NCBI GenBank assembly: GCA_963796125.1
Contig: CAWCKM010000051.1
Location: forward strand, 1 to 59,789
Source: DASPRG01 sp963796125
Lineage (GTDB): Bacteria > Nitrospirota > Thermodesulfovibrionia > Thermodesulfovibrionales > SM23-35
DNA length: 59,789 nt
Reading direction: 5' to 3'
The notes under the pieces were generated by a model that worked only from the letters and a program-made list of their open reading frames with translations, ran no database searches and was not told the DNA's origin. Shown here piece by piece: positions 8,285 through 17,764 of the stretch. How positions within the stretch are numbered: the stretch's first letter is position 1; each line of letters opens with the position of its first letter. Made by a program: the position numbers and the translations under genes.

Positions 8285-10404
8285 TTATATTTTTTCCAGG
8301 TTTACGAACTTAATAGCAATCCTTTTTACGCCGATGCTGGGAAAGTTTACTGTTATCTTCTGATCATCTCCGTCTCCATAACAGTCACGCACGACTCCTA
8401 CGCCCCATGTCGGATGTTTTACCCTGGAGCCGGCGGAGTACAATGCAAAGGCATGTTTAGGAACAACTTTTTTCTTTACGGTTTCCTGCTTCGGCATAGG
8501 GTAGTTGTTATCGTCTCGATCCATTGGCAGCAGTTCTTAAGAATATCTTTAAGGAACCTTGAGGGTTCGTGGTCCTGTACTCTCGCATAGAGTTTCCTCT
8601 TGTTTGCACCTGTTAGCCAGAGGATGTCCCTTGATCTCGTCATCCCCACATAGAAAAGCCTTCGTTCTTCAGTGATCTCATCTTTCCCTTCAATGGCTTT
8701 ACAATAAGGAAGAACACCTTCTTCTATTCCTATGATAAACACAACAGGGAATTCAAGGCCTTTTGCATTATGCAGAGTCATGAGGGAAATATAGTCTCCT
8801 CCGGCTATTTCGTCCATGCTCGTACATAACGATATATAATCGAGAAATTCTTTTACCTCTTTCCCCTCGGCAGAGGCGATGAGGTCTTCAACGCTTCTAA
8901 CCCTGTCCTCGTCAAGGGTCTTTGCATAACCAGACTTATCAGCAAGGTTTCTCAGCATCTCGGCTGCAGACCTGTCTTTTTGGGAAGAGAACCGCTCAAT
9001 AAGCTTGACAAACTCTGTGAGTCTGTCCTTTACAACAGGGGGAAGACTGTCAGTACGCAAAGTTGCTCTTATTGCATCAAAGAGTGATGTCGATTTCCTC
9101 TTTGCCTCCTGTTCTATCTTTGAGAGGATTGTACTGTTGATTCCGCGTGACGGGCAGTTGATAATTCGTCTCAGACTTACATTATCTCCATGATTGAGGG
9201 AAAGACGCATGTAAGCCACTACATCCTTTATCTCTTTCTTGTGATAAAAACTGATATTACCGAAGATACGGTAAGGGAGACCTTCATGGCAGAGTGCATC
9301 CTCTAAGACTCTCGCCTCTAAGTTGACACGGTAAAAAATGGCAAAATCTTTATAATCATATCTTCCTTTCAGATAGAGTTCCTTTATAACCTTGGCAACG
9401 TATTTTGCTTCTTCTTCGTAGGTATTGAACCAACAGTGATATACTTTCTCACCACCGTCTCTTTTTGTCCATAGATTTTTTGATCTCCTCGCGTGATTCT
9501 GAGTAATGACAGCACTTGCAACATTGAGTATGTTCTGGGTAAACCGGTAACTCTCTTCAAGATTGATAAGTTTCATCCCGGGAAAGTCATTTTCAAAACT
9601 CTTCATATTATGAATATCAGCCCCTCTCATCCGACAGATGAACTGGTCATCATCACAAACAACACATGCCTGTTTCTTATTGGACATGAGGAGTTTCAGG
9701 AGACGGTACTGGGCATGGGTTGTATCCTGAAAATCATCAACGAGGAAATAAGAGAACATATCCTGATACTTTTCGAGTACTTTCGGATTCTTCTCAAACA
9801 GCTTTACCGTCAGCATAATGAGATCATCATAATCAAGGGCCTTGCCCTTCCTGAGTTCATCCTGGTACCTGACATAAACCCTTGCCAGTTTCTCATCAAA
9901 TCCGAAGCCATCGCCTGAGGAAAGAAACTCATCAGGCCCTATGAGTGAAGACTTAAGAGAACTTAGTCGTGAAACAATGCCCTTGTAAAGGGCCTCGTGG
10001 ATTTTGAATTCCTTCAAGATATGCCGTACGAGATTACACTGATCATCCTCATCATAAATGGAAAAACTATTTGAATGGCCAAGTACTTTGATGTCCTTCC
10101 GCAATATCCTGTTACAGTGTGAATGGAGTGTACCAATCCAGCAGGAATTCATATCCTTCTCAAGGAGACTGCGTATCCTTGCTTTCATCTCCTCAGCTGC
10201 CTTATTCGTAAAGGTAACAGTAAAGACAGAATCCGCGTGAAGTCCTTTTGTTTTCACAAGGTAAGAAAACTTGTGGGCAATAACTTTTGTCTTACCACTC
10301 CCTGCACCAGCCAGTACGAATAAGGGACCTTTTGTATAGAGGATAGCCTCTTTCTGCTGTGGGTTTAAATCTTGCGTGAGAATTTCTTTTATCATTTTCC
10401 CCAT
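8285..10404 (-). CDS. UvrD/PcrA-type DNA helicase with unusual motifs (one frameshift)
   Basis: Superfamily 1A 3'-5' helicase. Walker A is FVLAGAGSGKTKV near residue 31, motif V MTLHNAKGLEFPVVF and motif VI EERRLFYVGMTR. The frame breaks near 8535-8540; adding one base joins FLKDIL to KELLPMDRDD and then to the C-terminal PcrA tail ending ITVNFPSIGVKRIAIKF, about 705 residues in total. Motif II reads VDDFQDT where PcrA has VDEFQDT, and motif III reads CDDDQFICRMRGA where GDDDQSIYRFRGA is usual. I checked both at codon level. It may be a diverged paralogue rather than the main PcrA. gatC and panD follow within 12 bp. Confidence 0.85.
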
Positions 10405-10536
10405 CCTTAGATTAACAGATATTTGCTACTTAAATCTATGCTCCCCCTTTATTTTATCGTGTCTTGAACTCACATACGTATTGGATTTACCTCCTTACAT
10501 AAAATTCAAGAGACTTAGGATACAGAAAAATAATTT

Positions 10537-12363
10537 TCATTCCACAGTAACACTCTTTGCAAGATTTCTTGGCTGATCAACATCGCATCCTCTTAAAACC
10601 CCTACATGATATGCAAGGAGCTGAACCGGCACAGACATCAAGACAGGTGTGAGCAAGGGGTTCGTATCCGGCACAAGAATGCATTTATCTGAAACCCTGA
10701 AAACCGCACTTCCGGGGTTGTCCGTAATAGCTATCACCCTCCCTCCTCTGCTTTTTACCTCCTGGATGTTCGAAATTATTTTTTCATGGAGGTTATCGAA
10801 GGGGGCAAGTACCACTACAGGGAGTTCTTCATCTATCAGTGCTATCGGTCCGTGCTTCATCTCACCGGCAGGGTATCCCTCTGCATGGATATACGATATT
10901 TCTTTCAGCTTCAATGCACCTTCAAGGGCAATGGGATAGTTGATACCCCTGCCAAGATAGAGAAATCCTCTTGCCTTGAAAACTTCCTTTGCAATCTTTC
11001 TTATGTCCTCATCTACAGATAATGCCTTCTCAACTTTTCCAGGGAGTACTAAAAGCTCTCTTAATAGCTTTATTGCGTAGTCCCTTGATATCATACCCTT
11101 TGCCTCCCCCAAGGCAGAGGCGAAAAGGTAAAGTGCTACAAGCTGGGCTGTAAATGCCTTTGTCGAGGCAACCCCTATCTCCGGTCCGGAATGGGTATAG
11201 AATAGAAAATCTGCCTCTCTTGAAGATGTACTTCCGACAACATTACATATACTTAAAACCTTTGCCCCAAGCTTCTTTGCTTCCTTCTGAGCTGCAAGGG
11301 TATCAGCAGTCTCTCCTGACTGGGTTATGGCTATCATAAGGTCGCCTGTCTTCACAATTGGTTTCCTGTAACGAAATTCTGATGCTATATCAACTTCGGT
11401 AGGAACCCTCGTAAGTTCTTCTATCATATATTTGCCGATGAGAGCTGCATGATAGGATGTGCCACAGGCAACAATAAAAATCTTCTCGACCTTCTTAAGA
11501 TCATCACTGCTGAATCCAAATTCATCCAAGTTCACGCTTGCCTCTTCAAGAGAGAGTCTTCCTTTCAATGTATCTCCTATTGCCCTCGGCTGTTCATAAA
11601 TCTCTTTGAGCATAAAATGCTTATATCCGCCCTTCTCAGCCATGGAGAGACTCCATGGGACAGACTTGACTTCCTTCTGAAGAGGTGTACTGTCAGGACC
11701 CATAATCGAAAGTCCTCTGTCTGTCAGGACAGCCATCTCATCATCTTCGAGAAAGATCACATCCTTGGAATAATTCAGGAAAGCCGGGACATCTGATGCA
11801 AGAAAAAACTCTCCGTCACCTAATCCGACAACAAGCGGGCTATCCTTCCGTATACCCACCATCTTAAAAGGTTCGTCTTCCTTGACAACAACGAGAGCAT
11901 AGGAACCTCGCACTTCTTTCATTGCTTCCCTTACAGCATTTTCCAGGGGATATTTTTTTGTTTGTTCCTCAATAAGATGGCAGAGGACCTCTGTATCTGT
12001 CTCTGATTTGAATTCATAGCCCTTCTCAATCAGCTCTGTCTTGAGATCAAGGTAATTCTCTATGATCCCGTTATGCACCAGGACAATGCTGTTTGATCTG
12101 TGCGGATGGGCATTTTCATCTGATGGTCTCCCATGAGTAGCCCATCTTGTATGACCTATCGCCGTATTGCTGGATGGTTTTTCAGACTCAAGTAATGAAG
12201 CTAATTCTCTTATCTTCCCTGTGCACCTTCTGATTTCGATGCCTTTATCAGAAAAAAAGGCAATCCCTGCAGAATCATACCCTCTGTATTCAAGGCGTCT
12301 CAAACCCTCAAGAACTATTGAGACTGCATTCCTTTTACCGATATATCCGATTATCCCGCACAT
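10537..12363 (-). CDS. glmS: Glutamine--fructose-6-phosphate aminotransferase
   Basis: Makes glucosamine-6-phosphate, the entry to UDP-GlcNAc, peptidoglycan and lipid A. I placed the start at the ATG at 12363 so that the catalytic Cys follows Met directly (MCGIIGYIG), rather than seven codons upstream. The glutaminase domain (about 1-240) includes TRWATHGRPSDENAHPH, and two SIS domains follow (ACGTSYHAALIGKYMIEEL, and ITQSGETADTLAA). The end DQPRNLAKSVTVE is the standard C-terminus. 608 residues. No upstream glmS ribozyme could be recognised in the short gap to glmU (47 bp). Confidence 0.96.
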   Translation of the reverse strand: MCGIIGYIGKRNAVSIVLEGLRRLEYRGYDSAGIAFFSDKGIEIRRCTGKIRELASLLESEKPSSNTAIGHTRWATHGRPSDENAHPHRSNSIVLVHNGIIENYLDLKTELIEKGYEFKSETDTEVLCHLIEEQTKKYPLENAVREAMKEVRGSYALVVVKEDEPFKMVGIRKDSPLVVGLGDGEFFLASDVPAFLNYSKDVIFLEDDEMAVLTDRGLSIMGPDSTPLQKEVKSVPWSLSMAEKGGYKHFMLKEIYEQPRAIGDTLKGRLSLEEASVNLDEFGFSSDDLKKVEKIFIVACGTSYHAALIGKYMIEELTRVPTEVDIASEFRYRKPIVKTGDLMIAITQSGETADTLAAQKEAKKLGAKVLSICNVVGSTSSREADFLFYTHSGPEIGVASTKAFTAQLVALYLFASALGEAKGMISRDYAIKLLRELLVLPGKVEKALSVDEDIRKIAKEVFKARGFLYLGRGINYPIALEGALKLKEISYIHAEGYPAGEMKHGPIALIDEELPVVVLAPFDNLHEKIISNIQEVKSRGGRVIAITDNPGSAVFRVSDKCILVPDTNPLLTPVLMSVPVQLLAYHVGVLRGCDVDQPRNLAKSVTVE

Positions 12364-12410
12364 ATCTTCACCAGCAAAAAGCATATAGCATTGAGCTTAG
12401 AGTTCTAATC

Positions 12411-12464
12411 TTAATTCTTCGCACCTCGCTCTCTGCTCTTCGCTCTCTGCTCTTTGTTCTTCTC
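12411..12464. repeat. GCTCTTCGCTCT-type low-complexity repeat at the glmU 3' end
   Basis: Short irregular units of GCTCT(T/C)(C/T)GCTCT fill the last codons of glmU. Copies of the same family occur at about 37203-37235 (tsaB/rimI), 46003-46068 (inside rfbD) and loosely at 51537-51672. Confidence 0.65.
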
Positions 12465-13844
12465 ACTTTTCGTTTCTGGCTTTCTTTTGGTTACCCAGCC
12501 TTTTATATTCCTCTGATTGACCCTGCTGATAGCAAGGGCCATTGAAGACACATCCTTTGTGATTGTGGAACCAGCACCAATAAACGCACCTCTTCCTACT
12601 TTAACAGGAGCGATAAGCTGGGAATCGCTTCCGACAAAAACATCATCTTCGATGACGGTGATATATTTTTTATGACCATCATAATTGCAGGTTATCGTGC
12701 CTGCACCAATATTGACATTGTTCCCGATCTTTGCATCACCGAGATACGAAAGGTGACCAGCTTTGGTACCGGAACCTATAACTGATTTTTTAACTTCTAC
12801 AAAATTACCTATTCTCGCTTCTTCTCCAATTTGAGAACCAGGTCTGATGCGGGCAAATGGTCCAACAGAGGCCCTTTCCTTTACAACAGAACCCTCGATC
12901 AGGGTAAAATCTCTAATAACTGCTCCATCCCCTATGGTACTGTCCAGGACTCGCACATTTGGATATATTGTGCATCCCTTCCCTATCTTTGTGCTCCCTT
13001 CGAGGTAAACATTGGGATAAATCTGTGTGTCTCTTCCTATCGTTACATTTAGAGATATAAAGACAGAATTGATGTCTATAAAATTCACACCCTTCTTCAG
13101 CCACTCCTGCGCTATCATCTCCCTCATGATGCGGCGGACCTTTTCGAGCTCTCCCTGAGTGTTCACACCCATTAATTCATCTTCGGAACCAATACAGAAA
13201 GCATCTACCCTGACCCCTTTATCGTAAGCAATGCTGATCACATCAGTCAGGTAATATTCACCTTTTGATTCATTCAGTTTTATTCCTTTTAAAAGAGGCA
13301 AGACCTCAGACTCGATAGCATATATCCCGCTGTTAACTTCTCTTATACCTTTCTGGATAATCGTTGCGTCCCTGTCTTCAATAATGGATGCTGCTCTGTC
13401 AGAATCATCTCGTATAACTCTGCCATAGGAACCCGGGTCCGATGCTATAAAGGAGAGCACGGAAATGGCATTTTTTTTCTGTTTATGGAGGTTTAAAAAT
13501 TTCTTGAGGGTTTCCCGACGAATAAGAGGAGTATCACCATTTACAACGAGAACCGTTCCCTGAAACCCTTTCAGTGCCTGCTCAGCCTTCAGGAGGGCAT
13601 CTCCTGTTCCTTTTGCCTCTCTCTGGTATACAAAAGAGATTGAATCAACATGCTCTAAAGTGTCTTTTATTTCTTTACAATGTTTTCCTACGACTACAAT
13701 AACTTTCTGCGGGTTCAGTTCATGTATCCTGTGCAAAACATAGTGGAGCATGGGCGTGCCATAAATCTTATGGAGAACTTTCGGTGCAGACGAATTCATC
13801 CTTTTTCCGAGACCTGCAGCCAGGATGACCCCAGCTATGTTCAT
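12411..13844 (-). CDS. glmU: Bifunctional GlcNAc-1-P uridyltransferase / GlcN-1-P acetyltransferase
   Basis: Last two steps to UDP-GlcNAc. The N-terminal nucleotidyltransferase begins VILAAGLGKRMNSSAPKVLH and contains NGDTPLI. The C-terminal left-handed beta-helix shows hexapeptide repeats (IGKGCTIYPNVRV, IGNNVNIGAGTITCNYDG). 477 residues, about 20 longer than usual: the final segment KSEKNKEQRAKSRERGAKN is encoded by a dispersed GCTCTTCGCTCT-type repeat. It neighbours glmS (same pathway) and its ATG overlaps the DUF502 stop codon. Confidence 0.95.
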   Translation of the reverse strand: MNIAGVILAAGLGKRMNSSAPKVLHKIYGTPMLHYVLHRIHELNPQKVIVVVGKHCKEIKDTLEHVDSISFVYQREAKGTGDALLKAEQALKGFQGTVLVVNGDTPLIRRETLKKFLNLHKQKKNAISVLSFIASDPGSYGRVIRDDSDRAASIIEDRDATIIQKGIREVNSGIYAIESEVLPLLKGIKLNESKGEYYLTDVISIAYDKGVRVDAFCIGSEDELMGVNTQGELEKVRRIMREMIAQEWLKKGVNFIDINSVFISLNVTIGRDTQIYPNVYLEGSTKIGKGCTIYPNVRVLDSTIGDGAVIRDFTLIEGSVVKERASVGPFARIRPGSQIGEEARIGNFVEVKKSVIGSGTKAGHLSYLGDAKIGNNVNIGAGTITCNYDGHKKYITVIEDDVFVGSDSQLIAPVKVGRGAFIGAGSTITKDVSSMALAISRVNQRNIKGWVTKRKPETKSEKNKEQRAKSRERGAKN

Positions 13845-14473
13845 TGTTTTGCCTCTGAAATCCTGGCTGGTGTTGCGATACCGCCTGAGAGGATAATCTT
13901 AACTCCCTCCTCTATCGGGATGTCAGTATAATAAACATCCTTTTCACCAAACAGTGCTATTTCACCAAAATAAAGATGGTTTGTAGGGATATATACAGCC
14001 CTCAGGGGAAATTCCCTTCCGTCCTTCTCAGCTTTAATGGCATGCTCTTTTGTAAGAAAACCGAAGGAAAAGACGCCGGCCCGTGGGTATTCAACAATCA
14101 CAAATCTCTTGAAAGATGCCGTCTGGCTTTCAGGAGAAAAGGCATCAACAAGCTGTTTTATTGCTGTGTAAATACCCTTGAATACAGGAATCCTGAGCAT
14201 TATTTTCTCAAAAGATTCAATAACTTTTTTGCCAAAGACATTTGTCGAAATAACACCTACGACAAAGATAAGAACCAACGTCGAGACAAAACCGAGGCCT
14301 GTGACATGGTATCCGAGGATATTATCGTACAGGGGCCCGAGGAGACCGTCAACAAATTTGAAGAACCATGCTATGATGAGAAAAGTGATTATGATGGGAA
14401 TCAATACAAGCAAGCCTGCAAGGAATCTCCTCCTGAAGGTAGCACGTATCGAAATTACTCTCTCACCTGCCAA
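13841..14473 (-). CDS. DUF502 family inner-membrane protein
   Basis: 210 residues. Two transmembrane helices (about residues 17-40 FLAGLLVLIPIIITFLIIAW and 58-80 GFVSTLVLIFVVGVIS), followed by a soluble domain with IPVFKGIYTAIKQLVDAF and the family motif VYIPTNHLYFGEI. Biochemical function is not known. The start is uncertain: no ATG exists in frame, and a TTG at 14473 overlaps the yebC stop codon by 11 bases. It lies between yebC and glmU, and its stop overlaps the glmU ATG, so it is tightly coupled to both. Confidence 0.85.
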   Translation of the reverse strand: MAGERVISIRATFRRRFLAGLLVLIPIIITFLIIAWFFKFVDGLLGPLYDNILGYHVTGLGFVSTLVLIFVVGVISTNVFGKKVIESFEKIMLRIPVFKGIYTAIKQLVDAFSPESQTASFKRFVIVEYPRAGVFSFGFLTKEHAIKAEKDGREFPLRAVYIPTNHLYFGEIALFGEKDVYYTDIPIEEGVKIILSGGIATPARISEAKQ

Positions 14474-15218
14474 CCTTAGCCATCACCTCATCAGGAATAT
14501 CACTGTTAGTATAGACACTCTGCACATCTTCATGGTCCTCGAGAACTTCGATCAACCTGATCATCTGATTTGCTGTCTTCTCATCGAGAGAAACATAGCT
14601 CTTGGGAAGCATGGTAATCTCTGCAAGGGAGAAAGGAACCCCTGCTGCCTCCAGAGAAGTTTTTACCTTATTCATGTCCTCAGGAGCAGTAATAATCTCG
14701 AAACTATCTTCTCTGGGATCATTCTTCATATCCTCCGCACCTGACTCAAGAGTAATTAACATAAGGGAATCTTCATCAATGTTCGTCTTTTCGACAAGGA
14801 TATACCCCTTCTTCTCGAACATCCAGGCGACACAACCCGCTTCACCTAAGTTCCCTCCGTGCTTGGTCATGATATGCCTAATCTCTGAAACTGTCCTGTT
14901 CCTGTTATCTGTAAGAACTTCTACAAGTATAGCAGTTCCACCGGGTCCGTACCCTTCATAAACAGTTTCTTCATAAGTCATTCCGGGGAGTTCCCCTGTC
15001 CCTTTCATAATTGCCCTCTTGATATTGTCCTGGGGCATGTTTACCTCTTTCGCTTTCTCTAATGCGGTCCTGAGTCTCGGGTTCCCGTCAGGATCTCCGC
15101 CACCGAGCCTTGCAGCAACAGAAATCTCTTTCACAATTTTCGTAAAAACCTTTCCTCTCTTCGCATCAACAGCAGCTTTTTTGTGCTTGACCTGTGCCCA
15201 TTTCGAATGTCCAGACAT
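14463..15218 (-). CDS. yebC: YebC/PmpR family regulatory protein
   Basis: Family members act as transcriptional regulators or relieve ribosome stalling (TACO1-like). 251 residues beginning MSGHSKWAQVKHKKAAVDAK, the invariant YebC start. The central acidic segment NLGEAGCVAWMFEKKG and the C-terminal DHEDVQSVYTNSDIPDEV are also diagnostic. Length is normal. In many bacteria yebC precedes ruvC, but here it heads the DUF502-glmU-glmS run. The 183 bp between it and the ntrC-type gene show no recognised feature. Confidence 0.95.
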   Translation of the reverse strand: MSGHSKWAQVKHKKAAVDAKRGKVFTKIVKEISVAARLGGGDPDGNPRLRTALEKAKEVNMPQDNIKRAIMKGTGELPGMTYEETVYEGYGPGGTAILVEVLTDNRNRTVSEIRHIMTKHGGNLGEAGCVAWMFEKKGYILVEKTNIDEDSLMLITLESGAEDMKNDPREDSFEIITAPEDMNKVKTSLEAAGVPFSLAEITMLPKSYVSLDEKTANQMIRLIEVLEDHEDVQSVYTNSDIPDEVMAKVGR

Positions 15219-15401
15219 AGTGTTCCTCCAGATACAAAATCTTGTGCTCTCTGCTACGGATGATTAAATAATGTAATGCTAAAATTCTAAATCCAAACGG
15301 CAATTGAATTTTTAATGATTATTAGGTAGTCAGCTTATATTTATCAGTGAAAACATTATTACTACTGTTACTTTTATGATAATTCTACACGAATTACACT
15401 G

Positions 15402-16769
15402 TCAAGATTCTATCCTGTATCCTTTAATTTTTGTCAGGAGTGTCTTGTAGCTCACACGAAGGATTTCGGCAGCCTTGCTTTTATTCCCTCTCGTCTTCCT
15501 GAGGGCTTCAACTATCCGATGCGTTTCTGCAATCTTCAATGCCCTCTTTGCAACATCTTCAAGGGTTCCTTCAGACAGCAATTGTTCCGGGGAATCAGTG
15601 ACAGACCGTTGTGTAAGAAAGATATGGTCAGGTGTAATAATATCTCCGTCACAGAGAATAATAGCCCTTTCTATAGTATTTTCAAGCTCTCTCACATTAC
15701 CCTTCCAGTGATAGCCCATAAGGATATTGAGGGCGTCTTTTGAAATATCCTTTTGAGCTGTCTTCAACTCAAGGCAGTACTTGTTTATGAAATATTCAAC
15801 AAGGAGGGGGATATCCTCTTTTCTTTCCTTCAATGGTGGTATCTTAACAGGAAATACATTCAGTCTGTAATAGAGGTCTTCCCTGAAACTCTTATCTTCG
15901 ACAGCCTTTTCAATGTCCTTATTGCTTGCTGCAACAATCCTTACATCGACTTTAATAGTTTTTACTCCCCCTACCCTTTCTATTTCACTTTCTTCAATCG
16001 CCCTCAGAAGCTTCGACTGAAGTGAAAGATCCATGTCACCAACTTCATCAAGGAATACAGTACCTCCATCGGCAAGTTCGAATTTACCAAGTTTCCTTGC
16101 ATCTGCCCCTGTAAAAGCCCCCTTTTCATGGCCAAAAAGCTCAGACTCGAGAAGATTTTTTGGTATTGCTGCGCAATTGATCGGTACAAACGGATAATGC
16201 CTTCTGTGACTCAGGTTGTGTATAGCCCTCGCGAAGAGTTCCTTCCCTGTCCCGCTCTCACCGAGGAGAAGAACCGTTGTCTTTGTAGGTGCAACTTTCT
16301 GTATCAACTGCGCAACCTCTGTTATTTTCACGCTCTTGCCGATAATCCTCGGAAGCCCAAGTTTTGATGCAAATTCATCTTTTAAAAGGATATTCTCTGT
16401 GAGGACTCTCTGCGTCTCGAGTGCCCTTCGTATCAGCATGAGAAGATGGTCTATATCGAATGGTTTTGTAATAAAATCAAAGGCGCCTTCTTTCATTGCC
16501 TTCACAGCAGTTTCAACTGATCCAAAGGCTGTCATGATGATGACAGGAACAAGCTGATTTTCTTCTTTTGACGTTCTGAGGATTGCTAAACCGTCTTTCA
16601 CAGGCAGCTTAAGGTCTGTCAGGACAAGGTCTATTCTGTTTTCCTTGAGATACCTTTCGCCCTCCGCACCATCTCGGGCAAAGATAGCCCTATAACCCTC
16701 AGACTCAAGGGTATCCTTTAACATCTGTGCCATTGATTCTTTGTCTTCCACAACAAGAATAGTCTCCAT
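15402..16769 (-). CDS. NtrC-type sigma-54-dependent response regulator
   Basis: 455 residues in three domains. Receiver with phospho-acceptor Asp52 (VLTDLKLP) and conserved Lys in ITKPF. AAA+ domain: Walker A GESGTGKE near 170-177, sigma-54 contact loop GAFTGA near 217-222, Walker B GTVFLDEVGDMD. C-terminal Fis-type HTH (TRGNKSKAAEILRVSYKTLL). It starts two bases after the stop of the phosphorylase gene at 16772, so the two are probably co-transcribed. No cognate histidine kinase is adjacent, and its target genes cannot be deduced. Confidence 0.94.
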   Translation of the reverse strand: METILVVEDKESMAQMLKDTLESEGYRAIFARDGAEGERYLKENRIDLVLTDLKLPVKDGLAILRTSKEENQLVPVIIMTAFGSVETAVKAMKEGAFDFITKPFDIDHLLMLIRRALETQRVLTENILLKDEFASKLGLPRIIGKSVKITEVAQLIQKVAPTKTTVLLLGESGTGKELFARAIHNLSHRRHYPFVPINCAAIPKNLLESELFGHEKGAFTGADARKLGKFELADGGTVFLDEVGDMDLSLQSKLLRAIEESEIERVGGVKTIKVDVRIVAASNKDIEKAVEDKSFREDLYYRLNVFPVKIPPLKERKEDIPLLVEYFINKYCLELKTAQKDISKDALNILMGYHWKGNVRELENTIERAIILCDGDIITPDHIFLTQRSVTDSPEQLLSEGTLEDVAKRALKIAETHRIVEALRKTRGNKSKAAEILRVSYKTLLTKIKGYRIES

Positions 16770-16771
16770 GT

Positions 16772-17558
16772 CTACATCCTCGATTCTTTCAAAACATCCT
16801 TGCAGGGACAGCGTCTCCTGCCGGGTATCAGATGAAAGGTTCCCAGCAGAAGGTTACCCACACGGGTTATTGCCTCTCTCATCGTTTCTTTGACCTCTGT
16901 TGTTGTAAGCCTTTTGTTTGCAATTCCTGCAGCATAATTGGTGACCACGACAACACCGGCAAGACAGACCTCTGCTTCCCTTGCTAAAGCTGCCTCGGGC
17001 ATCGCTGTCATTCCTACAATATCAACACCCATGTTCAAAAACATTTTTATCTCCGCCTTTGTTTCTAACCTTGGCCCATTCATACAGACATATATTCCTG
17101 AGTTCCTCAGTTCTATGCCCGAATGTTCTCCTCCTCTAAAAAGAGCTTCCCTTAACTCAGGGCAATATGGTTCTGTGAAGTCTATATGGACTACTTCGTC
17201 CCCGTCGTAGAATGTGGAGTCCCTGCCCGTTTGTCATATCTAAAATCTGATCGGGGATAATGATCATTCCCGGCTTTATGTCGAACCCTATTCCTCCTAC
17301 AGCACTAACAGATATAATCCGTTCCACACCAAGTTCTTTAAAGCCCCATATGTTTGCTCTGTAGTTAATTCTGTGCGGCGGGATGTGATGTTTTAAACCA
17401 TGCCTCGGAAGAAACACAATTTCTTTTCCGGAGAGTACACCAATCATATAAGTATCTGAAGGGGATCCAAAGGGAGTTGTAAGGTTTCTATATTCTTTGA
17501 TCATAAGGCCTGGTATTTGATAAAGGCCACTTCCCCCGATAACCCCTATCTTCGGCAT
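16772..17558 (-). CDS. Second MTAP/PNP-family phosphorylase, probably 6-oxopurine specific (one frameshift)
   Basis: The N-terminal half begins GVIGGSGLYQIPGL and contains FLPRHGLKHHIPPHRINYRA. The frame is lost near 17221-17229; removing one base restores DSTFYDGDEVVHIDFTEPYC, joining the second half with MNGPRLETKAEI and GMTAMPEAALARE. The restored protein is about 262 residues. The purine-binding segment reads VTNYAAGI, with Asn where MTAPs have Asp. In this family Asn favours 6-oxopurines, so methylthioinosine or inosine/guanosine is a likelier substrate than MTA. The base preference is inference from this residue. Confidence 0.83.
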
Positions 17559-17591
17559 TTCATCCTTTTCTCAGATACTTCATGAGTTACA

Positions 17592-17662
17592 TGTCACCCT
17601 GAACTTGATTCAGGGTCTCATGATACATTGATTTGAGATGCTGAAACGAGTTCAGCATGACA
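17592..17662. repeat. TGTCA-ended inverted repeat
   Basis: TGTCACCCTGAACT... at the left end pairs with AGTTCAGCATGACA-like sequence at the right (GAGTTCAGCATGACA), with an internal CCCTGAACTTGATTCAGGG hairpin. It fills most of the divergent gap between the phosphorylase and tldD. Half-copies of the same sequence appear near 38054 (TGTCATCCTGAACTTG). Confidence 0.7.
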
Positions 17663-17752
17663 TATAATACCCTGTTAGGAGACATTTACGTAGATTAATA
17701 CATAATAACAGATTAAGGGAAATAGTGACAGCTAAACCTCTACGGCATCTGA

Positions 17753-17758
17753 TATAAT
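17753..17758 (+). promoter_or_regulatory. Candidate -10 box of tldD
   Basis: A perfect TATAAT lies six bases before the tldD ATG, leaving no room for a ribosome binding site. If used, transcription would begin at or next to the start codon (leaderless message). No good -35 hexamer is seen 16-18 bp upstream, so the assignment is tentative. Confidence 0.35.
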
Positions 17759-17764
17759 GCAACT

